Counted from the first letter of the stretch, positions 17,079-30,851 are shown. The stretch: 64,000 bases of DNA from Pseudonocardia hierapolitana (GCF_007994075.1 NZ_VIWU01000001.1:5394001-5458000), one strand, 5' to 3'. Numbers and translations are program-made. The notes: generated by a model from the letters alone, not told the origin.

Positions 17079-17894
17079 GTGTCGCAGTCCGAGGTGATCC
17101 ACAGCCAGCCGTCGGGTTCGGCGGGCGAACCGGTGCTGTCGGTCCGCGCGCTCGCGAAGACCTACAACGCCGGGCAGCGGAACGAGCGGTCCGCCATCGC
17201 CGACGTGACCTTCGACGTCGCCAAGGGCGAGTTCGTCTGCGTGGTGGGGCCGAGCGGTTGCGGCAAGACCACCCTCCTGCGCTGTCTCAGCGGCCTGCTC
17301 ACCCCCACGTCCGGCGAGGTGCTGTTCGAAGGGGCACCGCTGACCGCGGTCCCGGACCGGCTCAGCGTGGTCTTCCAGGACTACAGCCGTTCCCTCTTCC
17401 CCTGGCTCTCGGTGCACCGCAACGTCGCCGTGCCGCTCAAGGTGGCCGGCGTCCCCAAGCCGCGGCGCGAGGCCCGGATCCGCGAGGTGCTCGGCGCCGT
17501 GGGGCTGGGCGACGTGGGGCGCAGCTACCCCTGGCAGCTCTCCGGAGGCATGCAGCAGAGGGTGGCGATCGCGCGCGCACTCGCGCACCAGCCGGACCTG
17601 CTGCTCATGGACGAGCCGTTCGCCTCGGTCGACGCCCAGACACGGTTCGACCTGGAGGACCTGATCCTGCAGGTGCGGCGCGAGCTCGGCATCACCGTCG
17701 TGCTCGTCACCCACGACATCGACGAGGCGGTCTACCTCGCCGACCGGGTGGTCGTCCTCGGCCGTGCCCCGAGCCGCGTCACCGAGATCCTCGACGTGCC
17801 GCTCGAACACCCGCGTACCCAGGTCGGCACCCGCTCGAGCGACACGTTCGGCCGCCTCCGCGGACACCTGATGGAGCTCGTCACCAGAGCCTGA
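17079..17894 (+). CDS. ABC transporter ATPase (SsuB/TauB-like)
   Basis: A 271-residue nucleotide-binding subunit: Walker A GPSGCGKT near residue 60, Q-loop VVFQDYSRSLFPW, signature LSGGMQQRVAIARAL, Walker B LLLMDEPFASVD and the switch His in LVTHDIDEA. Everything needed for ATP hydrolysis is present. I prefer the GTG at 17079, 8 nt after AAGGGG; the GTG at 17070 overlaps the permease stop and would add three residues. It powers the import system encoded just upstream. Confidence 0.93.
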   Translation: MSQSEVIHSQPSGSAGEPVLSVRALAKTYNAGQRNERSAIADVTFDVAKGEFVCVVGPSGCGKTTLLRCLSGLLTPTSGEVLFEGAPLTAVPDRLSVVFQDYSRSLFPWLSVHRNVAVPLKVAGVPKPRREARIREVLGAVGLGDVGRSYPWQLSGGMQQRVAIARALAHQPDLLLMDEPFASVDAQTRFDLEDLILQVRRELGITVVLVTHDIDEAVYLADRVVVLGRAPSRVTEILDVPLEHPRTQVGTRSSDTFGRLRGHLMELVTRA

Positions 17895-17903
17895 GGAGTG
17901 CCG

Positions 17904-19520
17904 ATGTCCCGACCAGCCGTCGAGGCACTGCTCGACGTGATCCGCGACTGGGGCGCCGACCGCCTCTTCACATGCCCCGGCAGCACCGAGGCGGCCGTCC
18001 TCGACGCGCTGGTGGTCCGCAAGGACGTCGAGCTGGTGCTCACCACCCATGAAGGCGTCGCCGTGTCGATGGCCGACGGGCTCGCCAGGGCAACGCGGCG
18101 GCCGAGCGTCGCGTACCTGCACGCGAACGTCGGGCTGACCAACGGGCTGAGCAACCTGTACGCGGCACAGCTGGCCTACTCGCCGGTCGTCGTGCTCAAC
18201 GGGATCAAGGCGTCCTCGATCCAGGCCAGGCAGGGTTTCACCACCGCTGCGCGGATGCGGGACCTCGTGCACCAGTACGTGAAATCGGACTGGCAGTCGC
18301 TCACGACCGAGGCGATCGGAGAGGACGTCAACCGCGCCTTCCGCACCGCGGTGACGGAGCCCGCTGGGCCGGTGTGGGTCGGGCTCGCCCAGGACCTGCT
18401 GGAGAGCACTGCCGAGGTGCCGGTGCCGGACGTCGCCCCCTTCCGCTTCGACCCGCGCGCGGCGCCGTCCGCGAGCGCCGTCCGGACCGCGGTGGACCTC
18501 CTCGCCGCCGCCGGGCGTCCCGTGCTCGTGGCCGGCAGCGAGGTCGCGCGGGCGGGCGCGCTCGACCGGCTGGTGCGCCTGAGCGAGCAGCTCGGAGCGC
18601 CCGTCCTGCACGAGGACCGGCGCGGCTTCGAGCGGCCGGGATTCCCCACCGATCACCCGCACTTCCGGGGGCAGTACGAGGTGGGACACCCCCTGGTGCG
18701 GGAGGCCGACCTGCTCGTGTTCCTCGGGGCCCGTCTGTTCCACGAGTTCGAGCCGGCCCGCGTCCCGCCGCTCCCGGCGGGCGTGCCGATCGTCCACAGC
18801 CACACCGACCCGAAGTACATCGGGATGACGTACGGCGTCGACGCCGCGCTGGTCGGCGACCAGGGACTGGTGATCGAGGCCCTGTCCGCAGCCCTGCCCG
18901 CCGCCCCGCCCCGTGCGGTTCCCCCCGCCCTGCCGACGCCCCCGCGTCGGCCGTCGGTTCCCGGAGCTGCGCTGCGGCCCGCCGACGTCGTCGACGTCGT
19001 CACCGAGTCGTTGCGCGGCGCGGTCATCGTCGGCGACGCCACGACGGCAGGGGGCATCCTGCAGCAGCGGGCCCACCAGCACAGCGGCGACGACTACTTC
19101 GTCTCGTCGTCGGGGTCGCTCGGCTGGGGCATGGGTGCGGCGCTCGGCATCGCGATGGGCCTGCCCGATCGGCGGGTCGCGGCGGTACTCGGGGACGGCG
19201 TGTTCCAGTTCGGCATGCCGGCGCTCTGGTCGGCGGCGCGCAGCGACCTGCCCGTCACCTACGTCGTCATGAACAACCAGTCCTACGCCGCGGTCGGCGC
19301 GGCGCTGCGCCGCTTCGGCGGCGAGGCGGTCGAGCGGCAGCACTACCCGGGCGTCGACATCGCCGGCCCGCGCATCGCCGAGGTCAGCAGCGCCTTCGGC
19401 GTGCCCGGCCGGCGCGTCGACACGCTCAGCGAGCTGCGGGAGAGCCTGGAGGCGAGCCGGAGGGCCGACCACCCGACGCTCGTCGAGGTGATGACCGACC
19501 CCACCGAGTTCGGGCCCTAA
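17904..19520 (+). CDS. ThDP enzyme, benzoylformate-decarboxylase-like
   Basis: A 538-residue three-domain thiamine diphosphate enzyme. The cofactor-activating Glu50 is in THEGVAVSMADG, and the ThDP/Mg motif runs from GDG at 430-432 to NN at 457-458. Ser27 (CPGSTE), His73 (YLHAN) and His280 (ARLFHEFEP) match, at nearly the same numbers, the catalytic Ser26, His70 and His281 of Pseudomonas benzoylformate decarboxylase. This suggests non-oxidative decarboxylation of an aryl or branched 2-oxo acid to an aldehyde, rather than acetolactate synthesis. GAGGAG precedes the ATG. It closes the ABC operon (9 bp gap), so the imported compound is probably its substrate or precursor. Confidence 0.88.
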   Translation: MSRPAVEALLDVIRDWGADRLFTCPGSTEAAVLDALVVRKDVELVLTTHEGVAVSMADGLARATRRPSVAYLHANVGLTNGLSNLYAAQLAYSPVVVLNGIKASSIQARQGFTTAARMRDLVHQYVKSDWQSLTTEAIGEDVNRAFRTAVTEPAGPVWVGLAQDLLESTAEVPVPDVAPFRFDPRAAPSASAVRTAVDLLAAAGRPVLVAGSEVARAGALDRLVRLSEQLGAPVLHEDRRGFERPGFPTDHPHFRGQYEVGHPLVREADLLVFLGARLFHEFEPARVPPLPAGVPIVHSHTDPKYIGMTYGVDAALVGDQGLVIEALSAALPAAPPRAVPPALPTPPRRPSVPGAALRPADVVDVVTESLRGAVIVGDATTAGGILQQRAHQHSGDDYFVSSSGSLGWGMGAALGIAMGLPDRRVAAVLGDGVFQFGMPALWSAARSDLPVTYVVMNNQSYAAVGAALRRFGGEAVERQHYPGVDIAGPRIAEVSSAFGVPGRRVDTLSELRESLEASRRADHPTLVEVMTDPTEFGP

Positions 19521-21334
19521 CCGGGTCGCAGCCAGCCCTCCACCAGCCCTTCGCCGCCCAGCCGCAGGAGGGTGTCGGCGCGCTCAGCCGCGTTTCGCGC
19601 GGTGTCGGCGGCGTCGAGCAGGGCGCGGAACGCAGCGCCGAGCGCCCGCTGCTCGCCGATCGGCAGCAGCGGGACACGCACCCGGTGGCCGTACCGGCTC
19701 GACGAGCCGTTGGGGGGCGGCATGGAACGCAGGATGCCGGCGAGGTACTCGGGATCGAGCTGGTCGGGGTCCACCCGGTAGACGGTGAGCGCCGGGCCGA
19801 GCACCGCAGGCCGGTCGGCGACCCGGGCCCGGCCCATCGGCGCGCCGACGACGTCGCCCGCGCGCACCCGGATGCGCGCCGCAGCCGGCGCGGCGCGGCC
19901 GCTGGGGGTGGTCCCGGTGGCCAGGTCCGCCACGGTGAGCACGGGGACGGCGCCGTCGCCCGGATCGGCCGTCCCGACGTCGCGCGGGGCGTGGCGGACG
20001 GTCAGCACGCCCCGGCGGGCCAGCTCGGCGATGGTGGCCGTCGGCCGCTCGCGCGCGTCGTCGACCACCCGGAGCGCGGGCAGCTGGGTGGACCCGGTGG
20101 CGAGCAGCTCGGCCACCCGGCGGCCGGTCTCGGCGGACGCGCGGCGCTGCAGGTGGTGCTCGGGGCTGACATCGACGTCGTCGTCGAGCAGATCGACGAC
20201 CGGCACGGCCCGTGCCCCATCTCCGACCGCGCGACCGGCCGCGAACGCCTCCCACAGCTCCGCAACCGCGTCCGCATGTCCGCGCGCCAGCAGGACGCGC
20301 GACGGGATCTGGTCGCCCGGCGCCGGCCTGCGCAGCACCCAGACGTCAGCGGGGCGCGTCTCGTCCTCGACGGTGAGCACCGCCCGCAGCGCACCCGCGC
20401 GCAGGAGGTTGGCGCGGATCCGCCGGCCCGGCCGACGGGACGCGACCGCGGCCGGGAACCGCAGCACCACACTCCTTCCGGGGCGCACGTGCGCCAGGCC
20501 GTGCTGCGCCCACGCCAGCTCCGGCTCCGTGCGTGGGGGCAGGCCGTGGGCGAACCGGGTGTCGCCGGTCAGCGCCTCCTGCGGCCAGGTGCGATCCACG
20601 ACCGTCGGGGCGGACACCACCGCGTCGAACTCCTCGCCCGCGAAGGCGTCGTGGCGCAGGGCGTCGGCGACCGCGACGGGCGCCCGGGCGGCGGAAGCGG
20701 GGCGCGATCCGGCGAGCAGCAGCCGGGCGGCCGCGATGCGGGCCGTTGCGGGATCGGACTCCTGCCCGCGCGCCGCGTCGGCACCGGTGACGAGCAGCAG
20801 TGCACCGGTACCGCAGGCCGGGTCGAGCACGCTCCCCCCGTCGGGCAGCGCGATGCGCGCCATGGCCGCCGCGAGCGCATCCGGCACCTCGCCCGCCGGC
20901 CGCCGGTAACGGCCGCAGAGATCCTCGTACGCCGCGGCGGGGCCGCTCCGGGCCGCGACGTCGTCGAGCAGGGCGGCGAGCTCGGGATCCTCGAGGGGCG
21001 GTGGCGGCTCGCCCGGCAGCAGGTGGGCCAGTCCGGGGTAGTGGCGGCCGAGCAGGTACGTGCCGGCCGCGGCGAGGCGCTCCGGCAGCAGGAAGTCGGC
21101 ACCGTCGGAGAGCAGCCGCTGCCACGCGCGGTCGGCGGCCGAGAGCCGGTAGCGCTTGCCGTTGCGCCGCAGCCACTCCTCGACCTCGGAGAGCGCGAAC
21201 CGCGGGTTGGACGCCGTGCCCGACACCGGCGCCGGGAAGTCGTCGTGGCGGCGGCGCCAGTTGCTGACCGCGGCGCGGCCGACACGGCCGAGCCGGGCGA
21301 TGTCGCCCGTGCTGACGGTCGGGTCCGCGGCCAT
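19517..21334 (-). CDS. HTH - N6-methyltransferase-like - HsdS-like fusion with degenerate catalytic motif
   Basis: A 605-residue protein. Residues 8-60 form a helix-turn-helix (TGDIARLGRVGRAAVSNWRRR). Residues 130-400 are an HsdM-type N6-adenine methyltransferase with an intact SAM motif I, VLDPACGTGALL (169-180). The catalytic motif IV, normally NPPY/F after a hydrophobic strand, reads APTV at 242-245 (FDAVVSAPTVVD), so the essential Asn is absent. The C-terminal 170 residues resemble a type I specificity subunit, ending LLPIGEQRALGAAFRALL plus a coiled helix. No HsdR nuclease is nearby. Loss of catalysis with SAM and DNA domains kept suggests a DNA-binding regulator. It is divergent from a PP2C phosphatase; its stop overlaps the ThDP gene stop. 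Confidence 0.75.
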   Translation of the reverse strand: MAADPTVSTGDIARLGRVGRAAVSNWRRRHDDFPAPVSGTASNPRFALSEVEEWLRRNGKRYRLSAADRAWQRLLSDGADFLLPERLAAAGTYLLGRHYPGLAHLLPGEPPPPLEDPELAALLDDVAARSGPAAAYEDLCGRYRRPAGEVPDALAAAMARIALPDGGSVLDPACGTGALLLVTGADAARGQESDPATARIAAARLLLAGSRPASAARAPVAVADALRHDAFAGEEFDAVVSAPTVVDRTWPQEALTGDTRFAHGLPPRTEPELAWAQHGLAHVRPGRSVVLRFPAAVASRRPGRRIRANLLRAGALRAVLTVEDETRPADVWVLRRPAPGDQIPSRVLLARGHADAVAELWEAFAAGRAVGDGARAVPVVDLLDDDVDVSPEHHLQRRASAETGRRVAELLATGSTQLPALRVVDDARERPTATIAELARRGVLTVRHAPRDVGTADPGDGAVPVLTVADLATGTTPSGRAAPAAARIRVRAGDVVGAPMGRARVADRPAVLGPALTVYRVDPDQLDPEYLAGILRSMPPPNGSSSRYGHRVRVPLLPIGEQRALGAAFRALLDAADTARNAAERADTLLRLGGEGLVEGWLRPG

Positions 21335-21347
21335 GTCGCTGAAGGTA

Positions 21348-21382
21348 GTTCACGTCCCCCTAGCTTGTGAAGCGGGTTCACA
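21348..21382. promoter_or_regulatory. GTTCAC repeats between the methyltransferase-like gene and PP2C gene
   Basis: TGTGAA-N5-TTCACA at 21366-21382 is a perfect 6-bp inverted repeat, and another GTTCAC half-site lies at 21348-21353. All are in the 66-bp gap between the two divergent start codons. The HTH of the adjacent fusion protein is an obvious candidate binder. Confidence 0.55.
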
Positions 21383-21400
21383 GCATGAGAGGGTGGCCCC

Positions 21401-22195
21401 ATGCCACCGACGCTGCGCTCCGCGGTCGGCTCCGACGTGGGCCGCCGCAGGGAGAACAACCAGGACTCGGCCGTCACGAGCCCGCGGATACTGGCCGTGG
21501 CGGACGGGATGGGCGGGCACGCCCACGGCGAGGTCGCGAGCGCGGTCGCGATCTCTGCCGTGATGGACCTGGACGCGCGGCTGCGCGGCGTCGCCCTCGC
21601 CGAGATCGACCTGCTCGCCGCCCTGCGCGAGACGATCGACGACGCGGCGGCCCGGCTCACCGGGCTCGCCCAGCAGAACCCGGACCTGCGCGGCACGGGC
21701 ACCACGGTCGTCGCGTTCCTGGTCGACGGCACCCGGATCGGGGTCCTGCACCTGGGCGACTCGCGCGCCTACCTGCTGCGCGACGGTGAGCTGCACCGGC
21801 TCACGCGCGATCACACGCTCGTCCAGTCCCTCGTCGACGAGGGACGCATCTCCGAGGCGGAGGCGGCGTCGCACCCCCGCCGGTCGTGGCTGGTCAAGAC
21901 CCTCCAGGACGGCAGCACACCCGAGCCGGACCTGTTCCACGTCGAGGCGCAGCCAGGCGATCGCTACCTCATCTGCTCCGACGGGGTCACCGCCGTCCTC
22001 GAGGACCCGCAGCTGCAGGAGATCCTCGGCACCGTCGCCGAGCCCGCGGCGGCCGTGGCGGAGCTCATCGCCCGTTCCAACGCAGGCGGCGGTCCGGACA
22101 ACATCACCTGCATCGTGGCCGACCTCGTGGACGACGCCGAACCCGAGGACGACACCCCGGTCGTCGTCGGCGCGGCCGCCACGACCCAGTCCTGA
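21401..22195 (+). CDS. PP2C-family Ser/Thr protein phosphatase
   Basis: A 264-residue metal-dependent phosphatase of the PstP/PrpC type: ENNQDS, VADGMGGHAHGE (first metal Asp), TGTTVV, LGDSRAYLLRDG, SDGVTAVL and GPDNITCIV (last metal Asp) are all present, so it should be active. It lacks a membrane segment, unlike mycobacterial PstP. It would reverse Ser/Thr phosphorylation in the cytoplasm. A soluble kinase is encoded 9 kb upstream but not in an operon with it. The short C-terminal tail is acidic. Confidence 0.93.
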   Translation: MPPTLRSAVGSDVGRRRENNQDSAVTSPRILAVADGMGGHAHGEVASAVAISAVMDLDARLRGVALAEIDLLAALRETIDDAAARLTGLAQQNPDLRGTGTTVVAFLVDGTRIGVLHLGDSRAYLLRDGELHRLTRDHTLVQSLVDEGRISEAEAASHPRRSWLVKTLQDGSTPEPDLFHVEAQPGDRYLICSDGVTAVLEDPQLQEILGTVAEPAAAVAELIARSNAGGGPDNITCIVADLVDDAEPEDDTPVVVGAAATTQS

Positions 22196-22204
22196 CGCCC
22201 ACGC

Positions 22205-22303
22205 GCGAGTCGCGATCCGGATGCGCGAGTCCGCCGTTCCGGCCCGGCGAGTCGTGCATTCGGGCGCAGTGCATCAGGGCGCAGTGCATCAGGGCGCAGT
22301 GCA
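22205..22303. repeat. GCGAGTC repeats and 15-bp tandem repeat in a convergent gap
   Basis: The heptamer GCGAGTC starts at 22205, 22225 and 22247. It is followed by three tandem 15-bp units of the form TGCATNNGGGCGCAG at 22255, 22270 and 22285, then a partial TGCATTCGA. The array fills the 117-bp gap between the convergent PP2C and methyltransferase genes. The same heptamer, in the other orientation, forms the array at 42.5 kb. Confidence 0.75.
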
Positions 22304-22312
22304 TTCGATGAC

Positions 22313-23005
22313 CTAGCGGCGGGCCACGAGCCTGCGCAGCGGGACGGGGAGCACGCGGCCGGGACCGGCTCGCCGTGCGAGGCCGGCCGCCACCCTCTCC
22401 CTGGTGTCCGGGGGCAGGTCGGGCGGCCACCACCCCGCCCGAGGCAGGTCGGTCACCAGCGCGCGCGCCGCGTTCGCGTCGGGCAGCGGGAGCGTGAACG
22501 CGCCGCGATCGTCGCCCAGCACCGCGAAGTCTGCCGCCGCCAGCAGCCAGCCGGCCCGGTCGAGCGCGGACCGGTTCGTCCAGCCCGAGCGGTGCACCGC
22601 GGCCGTCCGCAGCTCCGTGAGCGAGCGCGGGCTCGCCGACGGCACCACGACGACCAGCGTGCCGGCCGGCCGGAGCACGCGCCGCAGCTCGGCGAAGACG
22701 TCGTCGAGGTCGGACAGGCGCGGAAGGGTGAGCAGCAGGACCGCGCCGTCGACCGCGTTGTCGCGCAGCGGCAGGGCGTTGGCGAGCCCTGCGACCACCG
22801 GCGGGCCACCCGGCCGGGGTGCCGGATCGACACCGACCCAGCGACCTGCGAACTCACCGGCCAGCGGGCCGGATCCGCAGCAGAGGTCCAGCACCCGGGC
22901 GGCGTTCGCGAGTGGGCTCGCCGCCCACGCGATGGGCCCGGCGCCGGTGCGGTCGGTGGCGGTGCGCAGCAGCCGCCCCGCGACGTCGTCCGGGGGTGTC
23001 TCCAC
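22313..23005 (-). CDS. Class I SAM-dependent methyltransferase
   Basis: A 230-residue methyltransferase of the type 11 group: motif I VLDLCCGSGPLAGEF near residues 38-52, an acidic residue GVDPAP for SAM ribose, and LRRVLRPAGTLVVVVPS near 108-124. The substrate is unknown; these enzymes methylate small molecules or lipids. The GTG start at 23005 is 36 bp from the divergent CopD-CtaG gene, so the two probably share a control region. The C-terminal helix ends VLPVPLRRLVARR. Confidence 0.85.
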   Translation of the reverse strand: METPPDDVAGRLLRTATDRTGAGPIAWAASPLANAARVLDLCCGSGPLAGEFAGRWVGVDPAPRPGGPPVVAGLANALPLRDNAVDGAVLLLTLPRLSDLDDVFAELRRVLRPAGTLVVVVPSASPRSLTELRTAAVHRSGWTNRSALDRAGWLLAAADFAVLGDDRGAFTLPLPDANAARALVTDLPRAGWWPPDLPPDTRERVAAGLARRAGPGRVLPVPLRRLVARR

Positions 23006-23041
23006 GGAGCGCAGTATCGGTCACGGCATAGCCTGGGGTGC

Positions 23042-25237
23042 ATGGCGCACGTCGAGCCCGCCAGTCCACAGCCGTCCACCAGGCCGGCCGTCGAGGTGGC
23101 GGGCCTCGTCGGCGTCGGCGCGATGATCGCCGTGCTCGTCGCGGCCGGCCTCACCGCGCTGTCCGGGGCCCGGCCCGCGGCGGCGCTGGGCCTGCCGGAT
23201 CCGGGCACGCTCACGATCGTCGGGCTGCCGGCGATGCGGGCGGTCTCCGAGATCTGCATGGTGCTGACGATCGGGGCGGTGCTGCTCGCGGCGTTCCTCG
23301 TGCCCCCGCAGCGCTCGGGCTACCTGGACGTCGCCGGCTACCGCGCCTTGCGAGCGGCGTCATGGACCGCGGCGGGCTGGACCGCGGCCGCGGCGCTGAT
23401 GGTGCCGCTGAGCATGGCCGATGCGCTCGGGCGCCCGGTCGACCAGCTCCTCGACCCGGCCACGATGCTCGATCTCCTGCCGCGGCTGGAGCCGGCCACC
23501 ACCTGGGCCGTCACGGCGCTCGTGGCGGTGCTCGTGCTCGTCGGCTGCCGCACCGTCCTGACGTGGGGGTGGACCGCGGTCCTCTTCGGCATCGCCCTGC
23601 TCGGGCCGCTGCCCGTGACGTTCACGGGGCACTCCTCCACCGGGGGCGCCCACGACGTCGCCTCCGACAGCCTGGTGCTGCACGTGCTCGCGGCGTCCCT
23701 GTGGGTGGGCGGGCTCGTCGCCGTGCTGCTGCTCGCGGCGGCGCGCGGCCCCGACCGGCTCGAGGCGCTGGCCACCGCGGTCCCGCGGTACTCGCGGCTG
23801 GCTCTGGCCTGCTGGCTCGTCGTCGCAGCCACCGGAGTGATCAACGCTCTCGTCCGGATCCCGCTCGGCGCGCTCGTCGGATCGACCTACGGCACGTTGG
23901 TGCTGGTCAAGGCCGGCGCGCTGCTCGGGCTCGGTCTGTTGGGGGTGCTGCACCGGCGATCGTCGGTCGCCCCCGCCGCGCGCGGCGAGCCGGGCGCGCT
24001 GATGCGGCTCGGCGGGGTCGAGGTGCTCCTGATGCTCGCGACGATCGGCCTCGCCGTGGCGCTCGGCCGCACCGCGCCCCCGGACACCGGTGCCGCGCCG
24101 CCATCGCGCGTCGAGGTCGTGATCGGCTACGACCTCGCCGGGCCGCCGACGTTCGCCAGGCTGGCCCTCGACTGGCGGTTCGACCTGGTCTTCGGGACCG
24201 CCGCGCTGGTGCTCGCCGCCGCCTACCTGCTGGGGGTGCGGAGGCTGCACCGCCGCGGCGACCGCTGGGTCACCGGTCGCACGGTGGCGTGGCTGACCGG
24301 GTGCGCGGCGCTGCTCCTCGCCACCAGCTCGGGCCTCGGCCGCTACGGGCCCGCCATGTTCAGCGTCCACATGGGCCAGCACATGATCCTCGGGATGCTG
24401 GTCCCGATCCTGCTGGTGCTCGGGGCGCCGGTGACGTTGGCGCTGCGGGCGCTGCCGCCTGCCGGCCGCACGAGGCCACCCGGACCGCGGGAGTGGCTGC
24501 TGGCAGCCGTGCACTCGCCCGTCGCGCGCCTGCTCACGCATCCGCTGGTGGCGCTGGTGCTCTTCGTCGGCAGCTACTACGCGCTGTACTTCTCGGCTCT
24601 CTTCCCGGCGGCCCTGCCCGAGCACTGGGCACACAAGGTCATGAACCTGCACTTCCTGCTGGTGGGGGCGCTGTTCTTCTGGCCGATCGTCGGTGTCGAC
24701 CCCGCGCCGCGACGGCTGCCGCCCGCGGCCCGGATGGGGCTCGTGTTCGCCTCCGTGCCGTTCCACGCGTTCTTCGGCGTGGCGGTGATGAGCGGCAACA
24801 CGGCGCTGGGCGGGGACTACTACCGCAGCCTCGCCCTGCCCTGGGTGCCCGATGTGCTGGCCGACCAGCGGCTCGGCGGCGGTCTCGCCTGGGCCGCGGG
24901 GGAGATCCCGCTGCTCATCGTGGTGATCGCGTTGCTCATCCAGTGGTCGCGCCAGGACGAACGGTCGGCGCGACGCGCTGATCGACAAGCAGACCTGCAC
25001 GGAGACGTGGACCGCGAGGCCTACAACGCGATGCTCCGCCGCCTGGCGACGGGTGGACCGCCGCTCGTCGCGCACAGCGACGAAAACGCTCATGAGCCAG
25101 GTCACACGAAAGAGGCGCCGCCGGTGCGACGAAACGAGACCGGATCCCCTCTCAAGGCATCCTCCGATGCCGTTTCCGCAGGTCGACGCGACGCGGAAGG
25201 CCCGCCGGAGGCGTCCGGAGGCGCTCGCGACGCCTGA
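23042..25237 (+). CDS. CopD-CtaG membrane fusion protein
   Basis: A 731-residue polytopic protein typical of actinobacteria. The first half (about residues 20-350) has CopD-like helices (VLHVLAASLWVGGLVAVLLL; LVLVKAGALLGLGLLGVLHRR). The second half (380-660) is a CtaG/Caa3_CtaG domain (MFSVHMGQHMILGMLVPILLVLGAP; HWAHKVMNLHFLLVGALFFWPIVG; PFHAFFGVAVMSG) with conserved His residues suited to copper. It probably handles copper transport or delivery for cytochrome oxidase assembly. The hydrophilic tail of about 90 residues is poorly conserved. It ends just before the rRNA promoter region. Confidence 0.88.
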   Translation: MAHVEPASPQPSTRPAVEVAGLVGVGAMIAVLVAAGLTALSGARPAAALGLPDPGTLTIVGLPAMRAVSEICMVLTIGAVLLAAFLVPPQRSGYLDVAGYRALRAASWTAAGWTAAAALMVPLSMADALGRPVDQLLDPATMLDLLPRLEPATTWAVTALVAVLVLVGCRTVLTWGWTAVLFGIALLGPLPVTFTGHSSTGGAHDVASDSLVLHVLAASLWVGGLVAVLLLAAARGPDRLEALATAVPRYSRLALACWLVVAATGVINALVRIPLGALVGSTYGTLVLVKAGALLGLGLLGVLHRRSSVAPAARGEPGALMRLGGVEVLLMLATIGLAVALGRTAPPDTGAAPPSRVEVVIGYDLAGPPTFARLALDWRFDLVFGTAALVLAAAYLLGVRRLHRRGDRWVTGRTVAWLTGCAALLLATSSGLGRYGPAMFSVHMGQHMILGMLVPILLVLGAPVTLALRALPPAGRTRPPGPREWLLAAVHSPVARLLTHPLVALVLFVGSYYALYFSALFPAALPEHWAHKVMNLHFLLVGALFFWPIVGVDPAPRRLPPAARMGLVFASVPFHAFFGVAVMSGNTALGGDYYRSLALPWVPDVLADQRLGGGLAWAAGEIPLLIVVIALLIQWSRQDERSARRADRQADLHGDVDREAYNAMLRRLATGGPPLVAHSDENAHEPGHTKEAPPVRRNETGSPLKASSDAVSAGRRDAEGPPEASGGARDA

Positions 25238-25627
25238 CCGTTCGTCGTGCGCGGCGGGGCCAACAGGCACGGTGAGTGACGTCTGGAGGCCGGTTTCGGC
25301 TGGTCAGCGCGTTATGAGGGGGGCGATTTGACTGGCCCGGAAGCCCTCGCGTAACTTTCTCTTCGTCAGCGGGACACCGGACAGAACGAAGGCCTCAGAG
25401 CCCCGGTCAGCAGGGCCCGCCGACCGCCCCCCTCACAGGGACCCCCCGGATCCACTCGGATCGGGAGGTGTACAGTGGGGGAACAGCCCCGGAAGGACGC
25501 CTAACGGCGGACGATGGTGTGCGGGTGTCTCTTGAGAACTCAACAGTGTGTCGAGCTTTATCATGAATTGGTTTTATGCCAGTTTGTTTTACCTGCGACC
25601 CCGTCGCAGGTTTTGCTAGAGCCAGAT
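25238..25627 (+). promoter_or_regulatory. rRNA operon promoter and leader region
   Basis: This 390-bp gene-free stretch drives the rRNA operon. A candidate P1 is TTGACT (25328-25333), 18 nt, TAACTT (25352-25357). A possible second -10, TACAGT, is at 25471-25476. The leader has TTGAGAACTCAACAGTGTG at 25532-25550, a conserved actinobacterial rRNA leader element associated with antitermination and processing. A small GC hairpin (ACCTGCGAC and GTCGCAGGT) lies just before the 16S gene. Confidence 0.7.
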
Positions 25628-30597
<4,970 letters not shown>

Positions 30598-30685
30598 GAC
30601 GAGTTGTTTGCATCCACTGTGCGACCCTGAGCACATAATCGCATCCACATTGCAACCCGTTTTGGGGTTTTACAATTTGATAGTG

Positions 30686-30803
30686 TTGTCGGTGGTTTTG
30701 GCGGAGGGGGAACGCCCGGTCCCATCCCGAACCCGGAAGCTAAGCCCTCCAGCGCCGATGGTACTGCACTCGTTAGGGTGTGGGAGAGTAGGTCGCCGCC
30801 GAC
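30686..30803 (+). rRNA. rrf: 5S ribosomal RNA
   Basis: A 118-nt gene. TGTCGGTGG at the 5-prime end pairs with CCGCCGACA at the 3-prime end, and the conserved core CGGTCCCATCCCGAACCCGG is present. It lies 88 bp after 23S. Confidence 0.93.
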
Positions 30804-30816
30804 ATTCAACGTGTTG

Positions 30817-30851
30817 TGGGCCCCCGCCGTCAGGCGGGGGCCCACTTTTTT
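30817..30851 (+). terminator. rRNA operon terminator
   Basis: A perfect 12-bp GC-rich stem (30817-30828 with 30833-30844), a 4-nt GTCA loop and a run of six T (30846-30851). This is a textbook intrinsic terminator right after 5S. Confidence 0.95.

Noticed and set aside
16593..19472. 959-residue minus-strand frame
   Set aside because: Antisense to the permease, ATPase and ThDP genes, which all have clear motifs. Its composition is that of a shadow frame.
19517..22195. Complete type I restriction-modification or PGL/BREX-like defence island
   Set aside because: There is no HsdR, PglZ or other nuclease/ATPase partner, and the methyltransferase motif is degenerate.
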